A stretch of 64,000 nucleotides of DNA from NCBI RefSeq assembly GCF_029784155.1, contig NC_073693.1, forward strand, positions 227,245,094 to 227,309,093, written 5' to 3'. A model generated the notes under the pieces. That model had not been told where the DNA came from and did not search any database. It saw only the letters and a program-made list of their open reading frames with translations. This DNA comes from Uranotaenia lowii (lineage: Eukaryota > Arthropoda > Insecta > Diptera > Culicidae). Below, piece after piece: positions 43,461 to 53,793 of this stretch (its first letter is position 1; each line of letters starts with the position of its first letter). The translations under genes were made by a program, and so were the position numbers.

Positions 43461-43600
43461 TGTGATATCTTCGATTTTAGATGTTAATTTACGCATGAAA
43501 CACATAGTACAAGATTACCTCTGTTATCTGAAAGTCACTCCTTTATTCCATCTATTTATACACTGAAGTAAAACCCCACATCAATCTTATGGATACCACA
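43461..43600 (-). repeat. 5' LTR
   Basis: 140 bp, starting TGTGGTATCC and ending GATATCACA in the sense direction, with TG...CA borders. It carries a TATA box, an initiator and an AATAAA signal, so U3, R and U5 are all very short. It is identical to the 3' LTR. Confidence 0.97.
43526..43562 (-). promoter_or_regulatory. LTR core promoter: TATA box plus initiator
   Basis: Sense-strand TATAAATAG begins at 43560. The initiator-like TCAGAT has its A at 43529, 31 bases from the first T of the TATA box, the canonical spacing in insects. An AATAAA lies between them (43547-43542). Transcription probably starts at or next to 43529. Confidence 0.65.
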
Positions 43601-43751
43601 GATAGGAGGAGATAAAGGCCTATAATTTCTACAGTTTTGCTTCAATTGACTTGAAAATTTGACACAACATTCTTGAAATGTTTTACAATAAGAAAATAAA
43701 AAAATAAAAAAATCGATTTTTTAAAGTGTTAGACCCTACCCCCCCCCTTAA

Positions 43752-46700
43752 TAATTTCATTGTTTCCAGGCATGAAATAAGGAACAAAATCATTTTGTTT
43801 GTGACAACACGCGATCTTTAAAAAAGATTTGAGCTGATTTAGAACATCAGTTTAAATATACGAATATTACTCAACCGTTAAATAAAAAAAGGACAATTTC
43901 ATAAATTTTGAACTGTTTTTAAAACTGTACCAAGTAACCTATCTATTATATTGTTGAAGTTAATGTTTTGTTTTTAATTCTTGTACTTGATTTTTGTGAG
44001 GTTAAGTTCAATATTTTGTAAAATCCAAATATCAATAAACAGCCGATATTTAAAAAAAAGTTAAAGAGGTTGTACATACGCCACGACCACAAGGTTAACG
44101 TAGAATTACGACAGCTGGTCCTGTGAATAGGATATGTTTTAGTATTAATTTTCAAACTCGGAAATTATATATACACATTCATTCATCAACTATCACGGCC
44201 AATTGAGACAGATTGTAGCTCTAGACAATTGCATAGCAAAAGGCGGGAAAATATTTGTAGCTGCTTCAAAATCCAATGCAACTGAGCCAATGCGCCTGAA
44301 ATTATGCAACTAAAAATCTCAAGCGTTTTATCAAACGCTTCGGAGAAATGCTTTAAAGATTCAGTATCATGCGTTTAATTCGAATCAGCAGGGGAAATGC
44401 GCTCTATATGCGTCTATCTATGTGAAAATACTGATTTTATCGAATATAGTAATAAATGTCTTATTCGCTACACAGTAAAAGGGGTCGTCCATACAAAATA
44501 AAAACTGTTTAGTGATATTGACGATAATATTTGTTGAGTTGAGAGTTTTGCGAGACAGACAATCGATTTAAGGCATCAAATTTTGTGTAAGGGGTTTACA
44601 AAAGGGGTCGTCATTGTACGTTGGATGGAGATGAAAATTCAACAACACATTTAACTTTAATGAAAAGTGCTCTTAATACAAAATAATTTAGAGTGAATTT
44701 TTTTTCAGGTTTTTTCAATGGAATTTTTTGCTGGAATAAATATTGTATGTCATACTAAAACTTCTACACATTTTAATTTCGTGAAATTTTTCTGTTCAGA
44801 AATCGGGACCGCGGATTACTTTTAAATTTTTTATCAAAGTTCTGATTTAAGATTTGAACCGTGGAATTATCTTTGCCATGCACAATAAAAATGTTATTTC
44901 AAATTTCAACTCTATAGAAGAACCTTATTGGAAAGTAACGAAAGTTTTATAATTTTAAGCAAATGTTATAAAAAATTTTAATTTTCAAAATATTACAGGT
45001 GGTTATTCAAAAAAAAAATTAAAATGAAAATTTTTTTTTTTTCAAAAGTGACTCATGCCTTTGTAAAGTAGCTTGAAGCATTTATTTGGCTGACCCCACA
45101 GATGTGGAAAATTGCTGTATCTGGGCGATGCTGCTGATGTGGTTTGGTGGGCTTTTGGCTGAGTTTGATTTTCTCAAAGGAACCGAATGTTTTCAAGGTT
45201 ATGTTTATGTTCTGGCAGCCCTATGCCAGGCGACTGCTGCACCAGTTCAACATGATGGTGGTGAAGCATAATGAACGTTCCGGGTTTCAGTGAAAATGAT
45301 TTACTCAGCCGAGCATAGTTGTCCTCGTCGTTCTGATGAAGAACTTCAAACAGCACAATCCTAGCAAGTGGCCTTCTCTCAACAGCATTGCACACATTTT
45401 TGGTCGCAACAACCGACCGACCGGGAGAAAGACCAAAAACCAAATTAAACCGGGTCGAGGCAATCATTGCCCTTTTATAACTTCGCATCTAGTGCAGTTT
45501 GGGTCGACGATAGGGGTTTTTTCGCTCGGGTGTTTTGCGCACTAATTTGTATTAGCGCGTTATTAGTATTGGTGTGCCAACACATAGCCGACCCAAAATG
45601 TTGTTCGGAAAAGATGTCCGTGAAAGAGGCGTTTTTCGTGACGCGAGATCCGTTCGCGAATTTCAATTTGCCCCCCTATAGTGTTGCCGTAAGACGTAAT
45701 TCTACGTCAAAAACTCATAATATCAAAAAGCGATCGCATATTGAATATTTTTAACCTCTGAAGGATAAGTGGGTTCCATGATTTAAATTCTTTTTATTTT
45801 TATTTTTCAAATAGAGTTAATAAAATGGATCTCTCCTTGTCTTAAGAATATTTATTTCTATGGCTTTAAATCTAACTGCACCTATTTAAAAATCTCTTAT
45901 ACAGTGTTTCGGTTGAACAAAACTTACATCAAAAGCAATTTCCCAGCCGAACTAGAAAACCCAACTTTGGTGCCAAGTCTCGCAGTAAGTAGAATCAATA
46001 CCTTGTTCCCTTCATCAATTATGTTCCGGAGTTTATCATCCGGAATGCAAAATTTCCAAGATCCAACAGCTGGGTCTCATTTTTCATGTTCCAACTATAC
46101 ACAGAAACTTGATTCCACCTTGCTTTGCGACACGCCCACCCAATGTCGCCTTGCACACGTTAGTGTACACATTACATATTTTTTAGCAGCTGCAGCAGCA
46201 AAAACTGCAACCAACCTTTGAGTTCTGGCGACAAGGATTGGACTACCTTACCTGGTTGGGGGTTTTCCCGCGCGAAAACTTTCTCCTGGCGCACTCCCTG
46301 TCGATAATATCGAACCTTTTCGGTGTAACGTGCTCGTTTCGATATGCAAATGATACACACAACATAAATAAACCAAACGAGCTAGCAGGCAGCACCCTCT
46401 AGCGTCGTCATTCAAGTTCCAACGTAGTATCATCAGCCGTAATTCTGGGGAAAAGTTTCACCATTGATGGAGAATTATGGCAACATACACGGTTATTTTG
46501 TGACACTTTGTCGGTGCAGAGAGAGGTAGAAAGAGAATGCAGTGAATTTAAAATGTTTTTGTTTATTTTTCCCCGTTTTCTTAAATAAACTTGTTTCACT
46601 TAAGGGTTGATTGGAAATGCAATGTTTGCGTTGACACTGCATAAGATTGCTCGATAAAAGAAAATGATTTTTTTTAGAACGAACCGCTTTCAAAAGACCC

Positions 46701-46875
46701 CTTACAGCTGGAATCATTTCGTTATCATTCTGGTTCAATATCTTATACACTATCAAGCTATTTAATAGTGAGATGATTTAAGATATACAAACGGTCCTTC
46801 AATTGCCCCTCTATCTGGCCTCTCCCTTTCTTTCCTTGACCGGTTTGTAAAAAGCCAATCTAATCTTTTAAGATG
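43752..46875. other. Unassigned DNA
   Basis: 43752-45060 is AT-rich, with GGGGTCGTC words at about 44482 and 44605. 45070-46450 is less AT-rich and could contain unique host sequence, but the frames there (45174-45488 minus, 45904-46221 plus) overlap opposing frames and show no domain I recognise. 46450-46870 holds nothing notable. Confidence 0.4.
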
Positions 46876-46946
46876 AACTAATGAGTTGGCATTGTGGTAC
46901 GGTGACATACAGCGAACTCGAAGGACTGGAGCTCAATTCTCGGTCG
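46876..46946 (+). repeat. tRNA-like sequence, possible SINE head
   Basis: GCATTGTGGTACGGTGACAT followed by GGACTGGAGCTCAATTCTCG and GTCGGGGA resembles the outline of a tRNA gene, with an acceptor-like start and a T-arm-like block with a degenerate B box. It lacks a credible clover leaf, so it is not a working tRNA. It may be the head of a decayed SINE. No tail or target duplication was found. Confidence 0.3.
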
Positions 46947-47021
46947 GGGATTATTTTTCAAATAACTAAAAATTTGGCTATTTGTGAGGAAATTAAATTG
47001 TTATTAAAAATATATCGCATC

Positions 47022-47562
47022 AACTTTTGACTTCAAGGAGCTTGTCGAAAGCACCCTAGGCGATGAAGCGACTGTCCGAGCACTATCGCAGGTTGCATCT
47101 ATTGAATGAAAGGACTTGGACGAGTTCACCACTGCAGAAGAGCTCCAGAAAGCACTCTTCAGCATACCTGGTATGAGCAACGAATCAGTAGCTATAAAAC
47201 TGAGAAAGGCGTACGGTGGAATGCAGATTACGACGGTTCGTCTCTCGCCAACAGCGGCCAACACTCTACTGACGGCAGGAAATGTAAGAGTTGGGTGGTC
47301 AGTGGGGCACTTTAGAACCGCACCCAGGATGCCGAAACAAATGCAACGCTGCTTTAATCGCTGGGACTTTGGTCACCAATCCCGAAGCTGCAACGGACCC
47401 GACTGGTCACGATGTTACCGAAGATGTGGTGAAGAAGGACATTTCGCTAGAGTTTGCACAAATCATCCGAAATGCATGCTGTGCAAGCAGGCGGATGACA
47501 ACGCTCACGAAACTGGTGGCTTGGACTGTCAGGCATACAAAATGGCAAAGGCAAGCCAGTAA
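47022..47562 (+). pseudogene. R1-type ORF1 (gag-like) fragment
   Basis: The frame starts FDFKELVESTLGDEATVRAL, meets one TGA at about 47105, and continues through DEFTTAEELQKALFSIPG and VRLSPTAANTLL to the zinc knuckles. The first knuckle has lost a Cys (RCFNRWDFGHQSRSC); the next ones (CYRRCGEEGHFARVC, HPKCMLC) are better kept. This RNA-binding protein would coat the element RNA. The N-terminal half is missing, so it cannot work. Confidence 0.75.
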
Positions 47563-47564
47563 AA

Positions 47565-50460
47565 TTGGATGTAATCCAGCTAAACCTCAACCATTGCGAG
47601 GTCGCACAGCTTCTACTGGAGCAAACCGTAGGCGAAAGGAAGTGTGATGTGGCGCTTTTATCAGAACCATACAGAATTCCGTCTGGAAACGGTAATTGGA
47701 CAGCGGACAGGTCTGGCTTAGCCGCTATCTACGCCACGGGACGTTTTCCTATCCAGGAAATAGTGGTAGATTCTCGAAATGGATTCGTGATTGCTTAAAT
47801 TAACGACATCTTTTTTGTAGCTGCGACGCTCCACCATGATGGACGATCGGGGAGTTCAACACAATGTTGGATGAACTCACTCACGAACTGACAGGAAGGG
47901 CCTCTGTAGTGATAGGAGGAGACTTCAACGCCTGGGCGGTTAACTGGGGTAGTAGGTGCAACAACCCTAGGGGCCACAGTTTGGTAGAGCCCTCCGCGAG
48001 ACTGGAGGTTGAGCTTTGCAACACTGGATCTATCAGTACCTATTGCATAGAAATGCAGACAGAACGTCAGTGATAGATATCACCTTTGCGAGCCCATATT
48101 TAAAAACTGATATGAACTGAAGAGTGTGTGACGATTATACGTACAGCGATCACCAGGCGATACGCTACAGCGTAGGAGACCGAACTCCGGTGGCAGTAAG
48201 GCAACTGCCAGCCCATGAGCGAAGATGGAAGACCAAAGTTTTCGATAAGGAAGTGTGCACCGAACCTTTTAACATGCAGGAAGCATCGCGGGTCCATAAT
48301 GCTGAGTAGTTGACAGAAATGATGGTAGCGGTGTGCGAAATGACCATGCCCAGAAGGAATACACCGAAGTGGTGGCGACGACCAGCTTACTGGTGGACCT
48401 CAGAAATAGCTGAGCTTTAAACTAGCTGTCTAAAAGCCAGACGACGAACTCAACTGGCGAGAAACGAAGCCGATAGAGAAACGAGAGGTGCCGTTTACCG
48501 AGCAGCCAGGGTGGCACTTAAGCGAGCTATTAAAGCAAGCAAAGAGGACTGCTACAGAGCGTTATGCCAGAGCATAGATGATAACCCATGGGGTTATCAT
48601 TCCTATAGAGTTGCACTGGCGAGATTCGGGGGTCCAAGGTCGCCGATCGAAAAGTGTCCGGAAAATCTGAGAGAGATCGTTGCACATCTTTTTCCGCAGC
48701 ATGGTCTGACGCAGTGGCCACTTATCCCGTACGACGCGGGTGCCCACGACATCGAGCCAGTAACGAATGAGGAACTTGTAGCTATCGCTAAGAAACTTGC
48801 GGTGAATAAAGCCCCTGGTCCGGACGGAATCCCAAATGCAGTGCTGAAGGTGACGGTACAAACCATTCCGGATACTATCAGAATGGTGTGCTACACAAGT
48901 GTCTCGACGAGGGATCGTTTCCCAATTCGTGGAAAACGGCGAAGTTGGTGCGACTACCGAAACCTGGGAAACCTCCAGGGCATCCACCATCATACAGTCC
49001 CATTTGTCTGCTGGACACCCTTGGTAAGCTACTGGAGAGGATAATATTTAACAGACTTATTATTAACACGGAAGGCGAAAGTGGACTGTCGGACAGACTG
49101 TTCGGTTTTCGGAAAGGGAGATCTACGGTGGACGCCATCCGAATGGTGACAGAGTTTGCGAAGCGCGCATATAAAAAGAAGCGAACAAGTGTTCGTTACT
49201 GCGCCATTGTGACAATCGACGTAAAGAAAGCCTTCAACAATCCCAGCTGGGAAGCGATTACCAAAGCGCTTCACAGGATGCGTGTTTCCAATACCCTCTA
49301 CAGGATAATAGGAAGCTTCTTCGAAAATCGAGTCCTGACGTACGAAACCGAAACTGGGTAACGACCTACTGCCCTAACAGCGGTTGTTCCACAGGGTTCC
49401 ATACTCGGACCTATGCTTTGGAATGCCATGTACATTGAGGTGATAACGCTGAAACTACCAGCAGGCGTGCAGATAGTCGGATTTGCTGACGATATCTTGC
49501 TCATGATCACCGGCGAAAAAATTGAGGAGGTAGAAAACCTTGCAACGGTGTTCGTAGAAAGGATTGGCAACTGGATGGAGGGAGTTAAGCTTCAGATAGC
49601 CCACCATTAAACCGAAGTTCTGCTCGTGACCAATAAAAGAGTTGTGCCGCACATGGAGATAACGGCTGAAAGGCACACGACATGTTCGAAACAGCAGCTG
49701 AAATACCTTGGAGTAATGGTCGACAATCGCTTAAGTTTTGGTGCGCATGTCAAATACTGTTGTGAAAGTGTATCGAAATTCATAGATTCATTGGCCTGGA
49801 TTATGCCGAACTGCCATGGTCCAAAGAGTAGCAAGATAGAGGTAGAGCGCAACAGATCCAAATTACGCGGGCATGATTCCCATCGACATAACTCTGGGGA
49901 AGAATATGGAGCGTTACAAAGCAAGAGCTGTTAGAGGAGTGCGTAAAAATCAACAAGCAGCGTCAATGCTCAAGTGGCAGGAGCAATGGGATGCATCGAA
50001 CAACGCAAGATGGACGCATAGGCTAATCCCGCTACTTTCAGACTGGGTAAATCGTAACTATGGGGAGGTTAACTTCTACCTGACGCAGTTCCTTTCGGGC
50101 CATGGGTGCTTTAAGCTTTACCTTCACCATTTTAAGCTTATCAGCTCGCCTAATTAAGGGGAATGCGTAGATACGTAGGAATCGGCAGAACATGCTATCT
50201 TTGTCTGCCCCAGGTTCATTTCAAGGCGTCACAACTTCAAAATTTAAACGCTGAAAACACTGTGAGTGAAATTTGTCGCGACGATCAGCCACGACTGTTC
50301 TATAGTCGACAAAATCTCGCAAATCATGGGCGATCTGATAAGAATCAGGAAAGATAATGAAGGAGAGAGCGAGATCGTCAACCAAATTTTACAGGCTATT
50401 GGAAGGACTTGGGCCTCGTATGACACTACCTACAATTCAAAAGCAACGCGATCTTAGGGC
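47565..50460 (+). pseudogene. R1-type ORF2 (endonuclease-reverse transcriptase), multiply broken
   Basis: Endonuclease pieces are LLSEPYRIPSGNGNWTADRS (about 47660) and VVIGGDFNAWAVNWGS (about 47910). Reverse-transcriptase pieces are NKAPGPDGIPNAVLK (about 48810), FRKGRSTVDAIRMVTEFAKR (about 49110), VTIDVKKAFNNPSWEAI (about 49210) and QIVGFADDILLMITG (about 49470). The C-terminal part includes RYKARAVRGVRKNQQAAS and an AEHAIFVCPRF zinc-finger-like remnant near 50185. At least six frame changes or stops lie between these pieces. The catalytic FADD is intact, but the protein cannot be made as one chain. Confidence 0.8.
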
Positions 50461-51095
50461 GCGGTATAACCCTAATCTGGACTCATACGTATGATGGGAC
50501 TTAGAAGATCCCACGCACTACGATCTTTCCTGCAGCAAAAGGAAGCGGAAATACCATACGGGGTGGTCGTGACGGGATTCTAGCTTGTTAGTTTCTCAAT
50601 CGGCCATGCCTTGTCAGAAATCCTGCGGGAGTGGATGCTGTGACGGGCGTGAGTTACTATGAAAGCGTTACCTAACCAGCACACGTCTCGGGGTCTTCCG
50701 TACCAGTCTGAAGTTGGCGATAGAGGAAAAGGAGAAAGTTGATAAAGGAAAATGACCAAAATTGAGAAAGAGAAAAAGGAAAAGGATGAGATGTATAAGT
50801 GCATGAGCACAGCCTACCCCCTGATGTAGTAACATAGGGTGAAACCAAGGGGCACATCTGGCACACGAAACCCAAGGTGATTTTAGTGGGATGAACCCAC
50901 ACACGGCATTACACACCCGGCTGTTATGGTTTGAAGTCAATTTCTATCTTGTAGAAAAAAAGTATGGCGAAAAATTGGCCTCGCAGCCATAACCTCAAAT
51001 TTTGATTTGCAGGCGGTCTCATCAGTGATGGTAGGTGCGTTACTAAAAACAATATATGCTTGTTTTTAACTATTACAATATTTCTGAATTGATTA

Positions 51096-52352
51096 AAGTC
51101 TGTTTCACATAGAATCTGGTCGCATTTTTTCATTAACTGCATCGCCCCTAGTTGTCACATCGTGAATCTATTGACAGTGTTTTAATCCGGATAATTTGTT
51201 TACTTAGTGATGAAAATTTCATCAAGATTGAAGCAGTCAGTCAAAAGTTATCGATGATGGAACGCGAAAGGCGAGAGAAAATTCTGAACACTCACGTAGA
51301 GAGACCGACCCTGCCAGGGGTAAAGATCGCGAAATTCCTTAAATTTCCAAAATCGACTGTAAATTCGGTGCTGCAACGTTGCCGGGAGACCCTTACGGTG
51401 GATCGAGCAAAACAAACCAGGCGTAAAAGTGAAACATATGACCGGAAGCTGCGAGCAAAGGTAATTCGATCAGTTCACAATAATCTTGGAATCTCCTTGC
51501 GTGATTTGGCGAAAACGTTCAAGACGAACCACAGTACAGCTCGACGAATTTGTTTGCGAGAAGGCTTGCGGTCGTATCATGCAAGAAAACACTCCAACAG
51601 GACGCTGAAACAAAACCTGGTTGCCAAAACCAGGGCAAGGAAGTTGTACGAGAAATTGTTGACCAAGTACAACGGATGCATTTTGATGGACGACGAAACT
51701 TACGTCAAGATGGATTTTGGACAAATGCCCGGTTACAAATTTTACCTTGCGATGCGTGAAGGGAATGTTGCGGGTAGATTCAAGTTTGTTTTCGCAGATA
51801 AATTTGCTCGTAAGTTGATGATTTGGCAAGGGATCTGTAGTTTTGGGAAGAAGACTAAGATTTTCATCAATGGGGACACAATTAATCAAAATGTTTACAA
51901 AGAAGAATGTCTCCAGAAGAGGGTCATGCCATTCATTTGGTCCCACAAAGGTCCGGTGAAGTTCAGACCAAACCTGGCAAGCTGCCACTACAGCCGGGAT
52001 GTCGTTTAGTGGTATAACTGTCCGGATTTTCGTCCCATCGAGAAATATTGGGCAATAGTTAAGGGCAAACTGAAGAAATGTGGCAAAACCATGAAAAAAT
52101 CCGCTCAAATGGAAAAGTGGTGGAACAAGATGGCGAATTAGGTTACCAGCAGTACTGTGAAGAAAATGATGGGTGGTATCTCAAAAAATGTTCGAAAATT
52201 CATCCGAAAACTTGACGAATGATTTTTAAGTATTTTTTTCCTTAAAGTGCAAAAAAAACCCTATAAAATGACATTTTTACTTTTGTTGTACGTTATTTCT
52301 TTAAGGAGAAATGATCTATTTTATCCGACCAGATTCTATGTGAAATAGACTT
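51096..52352 (+). mobile_element. Tc1/mariner element, DD37E type, with both TIRs
   Basis: The ends AAGTCTGTTTCACATAGAAT and (inverted) AAGTCTATTTCACATAGAAT, both continuing CTGGTCG, form TIRs of about 27 bp. TA dinucleotides flank both ends (51094-51095 and 52353-52354). About 1.26 kb in all, full length for the family. It sits just beyond the R1 remnant. Confidence 0.9.
51254..52222 (+). pseudogene. DD37E mariner transposase, inactivated
   Basis: Cut-and-paste transposase. The start at 51254 (MMERERREKILNTHVER) precedes an N-terminal paired-like helix-turn-helix region (GVKIAKFLKFPKSTVNSVLQ and LGISLRDLAKTFKTNHSTAR). The first catalytic Asp is in LMDDETYVKMDF. The second should lie in a PDLASCHYS-type motif but reads RPNLASCHYS, Asp to Asn. 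The Glu is in RPIEKYW. Only 22 residues separate the second and third positions instead of 37, implying a 45-bp in-frame deletion, and a TAG lies at 52007-52009 in that interval. A further in-frame stop occurs at about 52138-52140. The reading frame is otherwise kept to 52222. The element could move only with an outside transposase. Confidence 0.85.
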
Positions 52353-52354
52353 TA

Positions 52355-53604
52355 TAGAGTGAAACCAAATAAAGAAATACTTCATTTTTAAATATTTCAA
52401 TTTTAAGGAGCATATGAACATTTCAGTTTTCGATGTGTTAACTTTCCCTTAAATGTATCAGATTTCAAAGTGGTGGTCACATGGGGAGTTCATTAGACGG
52501 ATGAATTGGTTCACTTGATGCATTTTATCTACAGTTCTTTCTGCGAAACTGCAACTTTTATTCGGAAACGTCCATCCGGCTGCACTATTTCAAAACATTA
52601 AAAAAATCCCCTGAAAACGACCAACTTTCATACCAACAACAATGCATCGTATATTTTATTTTTCTCCCGGTTCCTGGAAATATGAAAAAAGTTGAACAAC
52701 GAACCACAATTCCGTAGGTCAATATGCCAAACAGTGAACCAGAACCGAAACACTTATACGCCTGGCCAGTCTAGAGCTTCCTAGTTGGATGATGAGTTTT
52801 TCCTTTACCACATGCTAGACGGTTTACTTCCGATGGAAGAGATAGGTTCATAATTGTGGTTTGACTCATATTTTTGTACAACATTCCAAACAAAGGAAAA
52901 CCAAACAAGCACAACTTGAACCATTCTAGTGCCAAAATGTGTGAGAACCACCACCAGAAGTAGTTGGAATTGCTCCCTGGTGCAGGATTGCCCTGGTAAA
53001 GTTAGCATCAAATGGTTTCTGAAACCTGGGAGTCTGTTTTGGCCGCCGAAATGTGTCCCGAATGCAGAGTTTTCAGGGCGTAGTTATTCATAATAAGCCA
53101 TTTGAACAAACTATAATATGCTTATCATCATCACTGGGAGCTTCGTCTGCTTCTTCTGTTTTTCCTTCTTCGGCATCGCCAGACGTCATTATCATTAGCG
53201 TATGCAGTAGCAATTGCGGGATGGACTTTGCGGTCTTTCTCGTCGTTTTATGGATTTTCGCTGTCTTACATCTATAACAAATGTCTGCGTAACATTTATT
53301 GTTAGCATACCTACATTTATTTGAAGGCTCGATACGAATGCCATAAGGATGATGAAGGGTCACTAATAAAACAAAAAAAAAATAGAAAAAATTCAGGATT
53401 AATTATTGGTTCTTGATTTGAGCCGGAGAATTAAGACTTCATTAAATGTTGAAAATTTTACAACAGTTGCTTTCTTTCAACGTTGCATGTAAAAGGAATA
53501 GTATTTCACTGTCTCAGGAAAAATGTAAAGAAACGAGTTTGAAACTTCAACACTTGAAGTTATATTTGGCAGTTTGTAGTTTCTATGTATAATCTTGCGA
53601 ATCA
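52355..53604. other. Unassigned DNA
   Basis: Nothing recognised with confidence. A minus-strand frame at 53088-53363 has a Cys-containing segment (NKCRYANNKCYADICYRCKT) and an acidic tail, and is opposed by a Ser-rich plus frame over the same bases. It could be an exon but has no supporting splice sites that I trust. Confidence 0.4.
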
Positions 53605-53793
53605 GAACGGCATCGCTAGGGCTTGTGATAAAGCTCAGTTGGCAAGTCTGTTGTCTCCTGAGCCGATGTCCGCGAGTTCGAGCCCAAGAGTAAACATCGA
53701 ATACAGTTGTACCGGTTAGTTTTTCAACAACGATCCGCCAACTGCAACGTTGATAAAGTCGCGAATGCCATAAAGATGGTAACATGACTATAA

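Larger units (their letters stand above)
42366..43518 (-). other. Candidate leader intron (1,153 nt)
   Basis: A donor-like ACAGAG|GTAATC lies in the 5' LTR, 11 bases after the inferred start site. A strong acceptor, TTTTTCCTGTTTTCAG|AG, lies two bases before the gag ATG at 42363. Splicing would remove the primer-binding site and the nine-copy array from translated mRNA while unspliced RNA keeps them. The donor is weak, so this is a proposal. Confidence 0.35.
37553..43600 (-). mobile_element. Complete Ty3/Gypsy LTR retrotransposon
   Basis: A 6,048-bp element on the minus strand: 5' LTR (43461-43600), primer-binding site, repeat-bearing leader, gag, pro, pol, polypurine tract, 3' LTR (37553-37692). 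It is flanked by a 5-bp target duplication GATAG (37548-37552 and 43601-43605). The two 140-bp LTRs are identical base for base, so the insertion is recent. The order protease, reverse transcriptase, RNase H, integrase places it in Ty3/Gypsy; no envelope gene is present. The clade is not resolved from sequence reading alone. Unlike most relatives, it has non-overlapping frames joined by candidate introns. Confidence 0.95.
36956..43751. mobile_element. TTAA-flanked MITE that received the LTR element
   Basis: The left end reads TTAA followed by about 18 G and TAGGGTCTAAC. The right end reads GTTAGACCCTA, a C run and TTAA. These are inverted repeats with TTAA at both borders. Removing the LTR retrotransposon and one GATAG copy leaves an element of about 750 bp with no credible coding capacity. 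TTAA duplications are typical of piggyBac-type and Kolobok-type elements; the G-started terminus does not settle which. The 37112-37420 frame in it is not supported as a gene. Confidence 0.65.
47015..50930 (+). mobile_element. Decayed R1-clade non-LTR retrotransposon
   Basis: The C-terminal half of ORF1, then ORF2 endonuclease, reverse transcriptase and a 3' part with a C-terminal zinc-finger-like block, then about 450 bp of untranslated sequence. Coding parts are recognisable in all three plus frames and broken by many stops and frameshifts. The R1-clade call rests on the endonuclease start LNLNHCEVAQLLLEQTVGE, the zinc-knuckle ORF1 and FADDILLMITG. The 5' end is truncated near 47015. No target duplication was identified. 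Confidence 0.8.

Noticed and set aside
45174..45488. 104-codon minus frame
   Set aside because: Opposed by plus frames of equal quality, with no family match and no splice support.
46876..46946. Functional tRNA gene
   Set aside because: The T-arm-like part is present, but no consistent acceptor and anticodon stems can be drawn.
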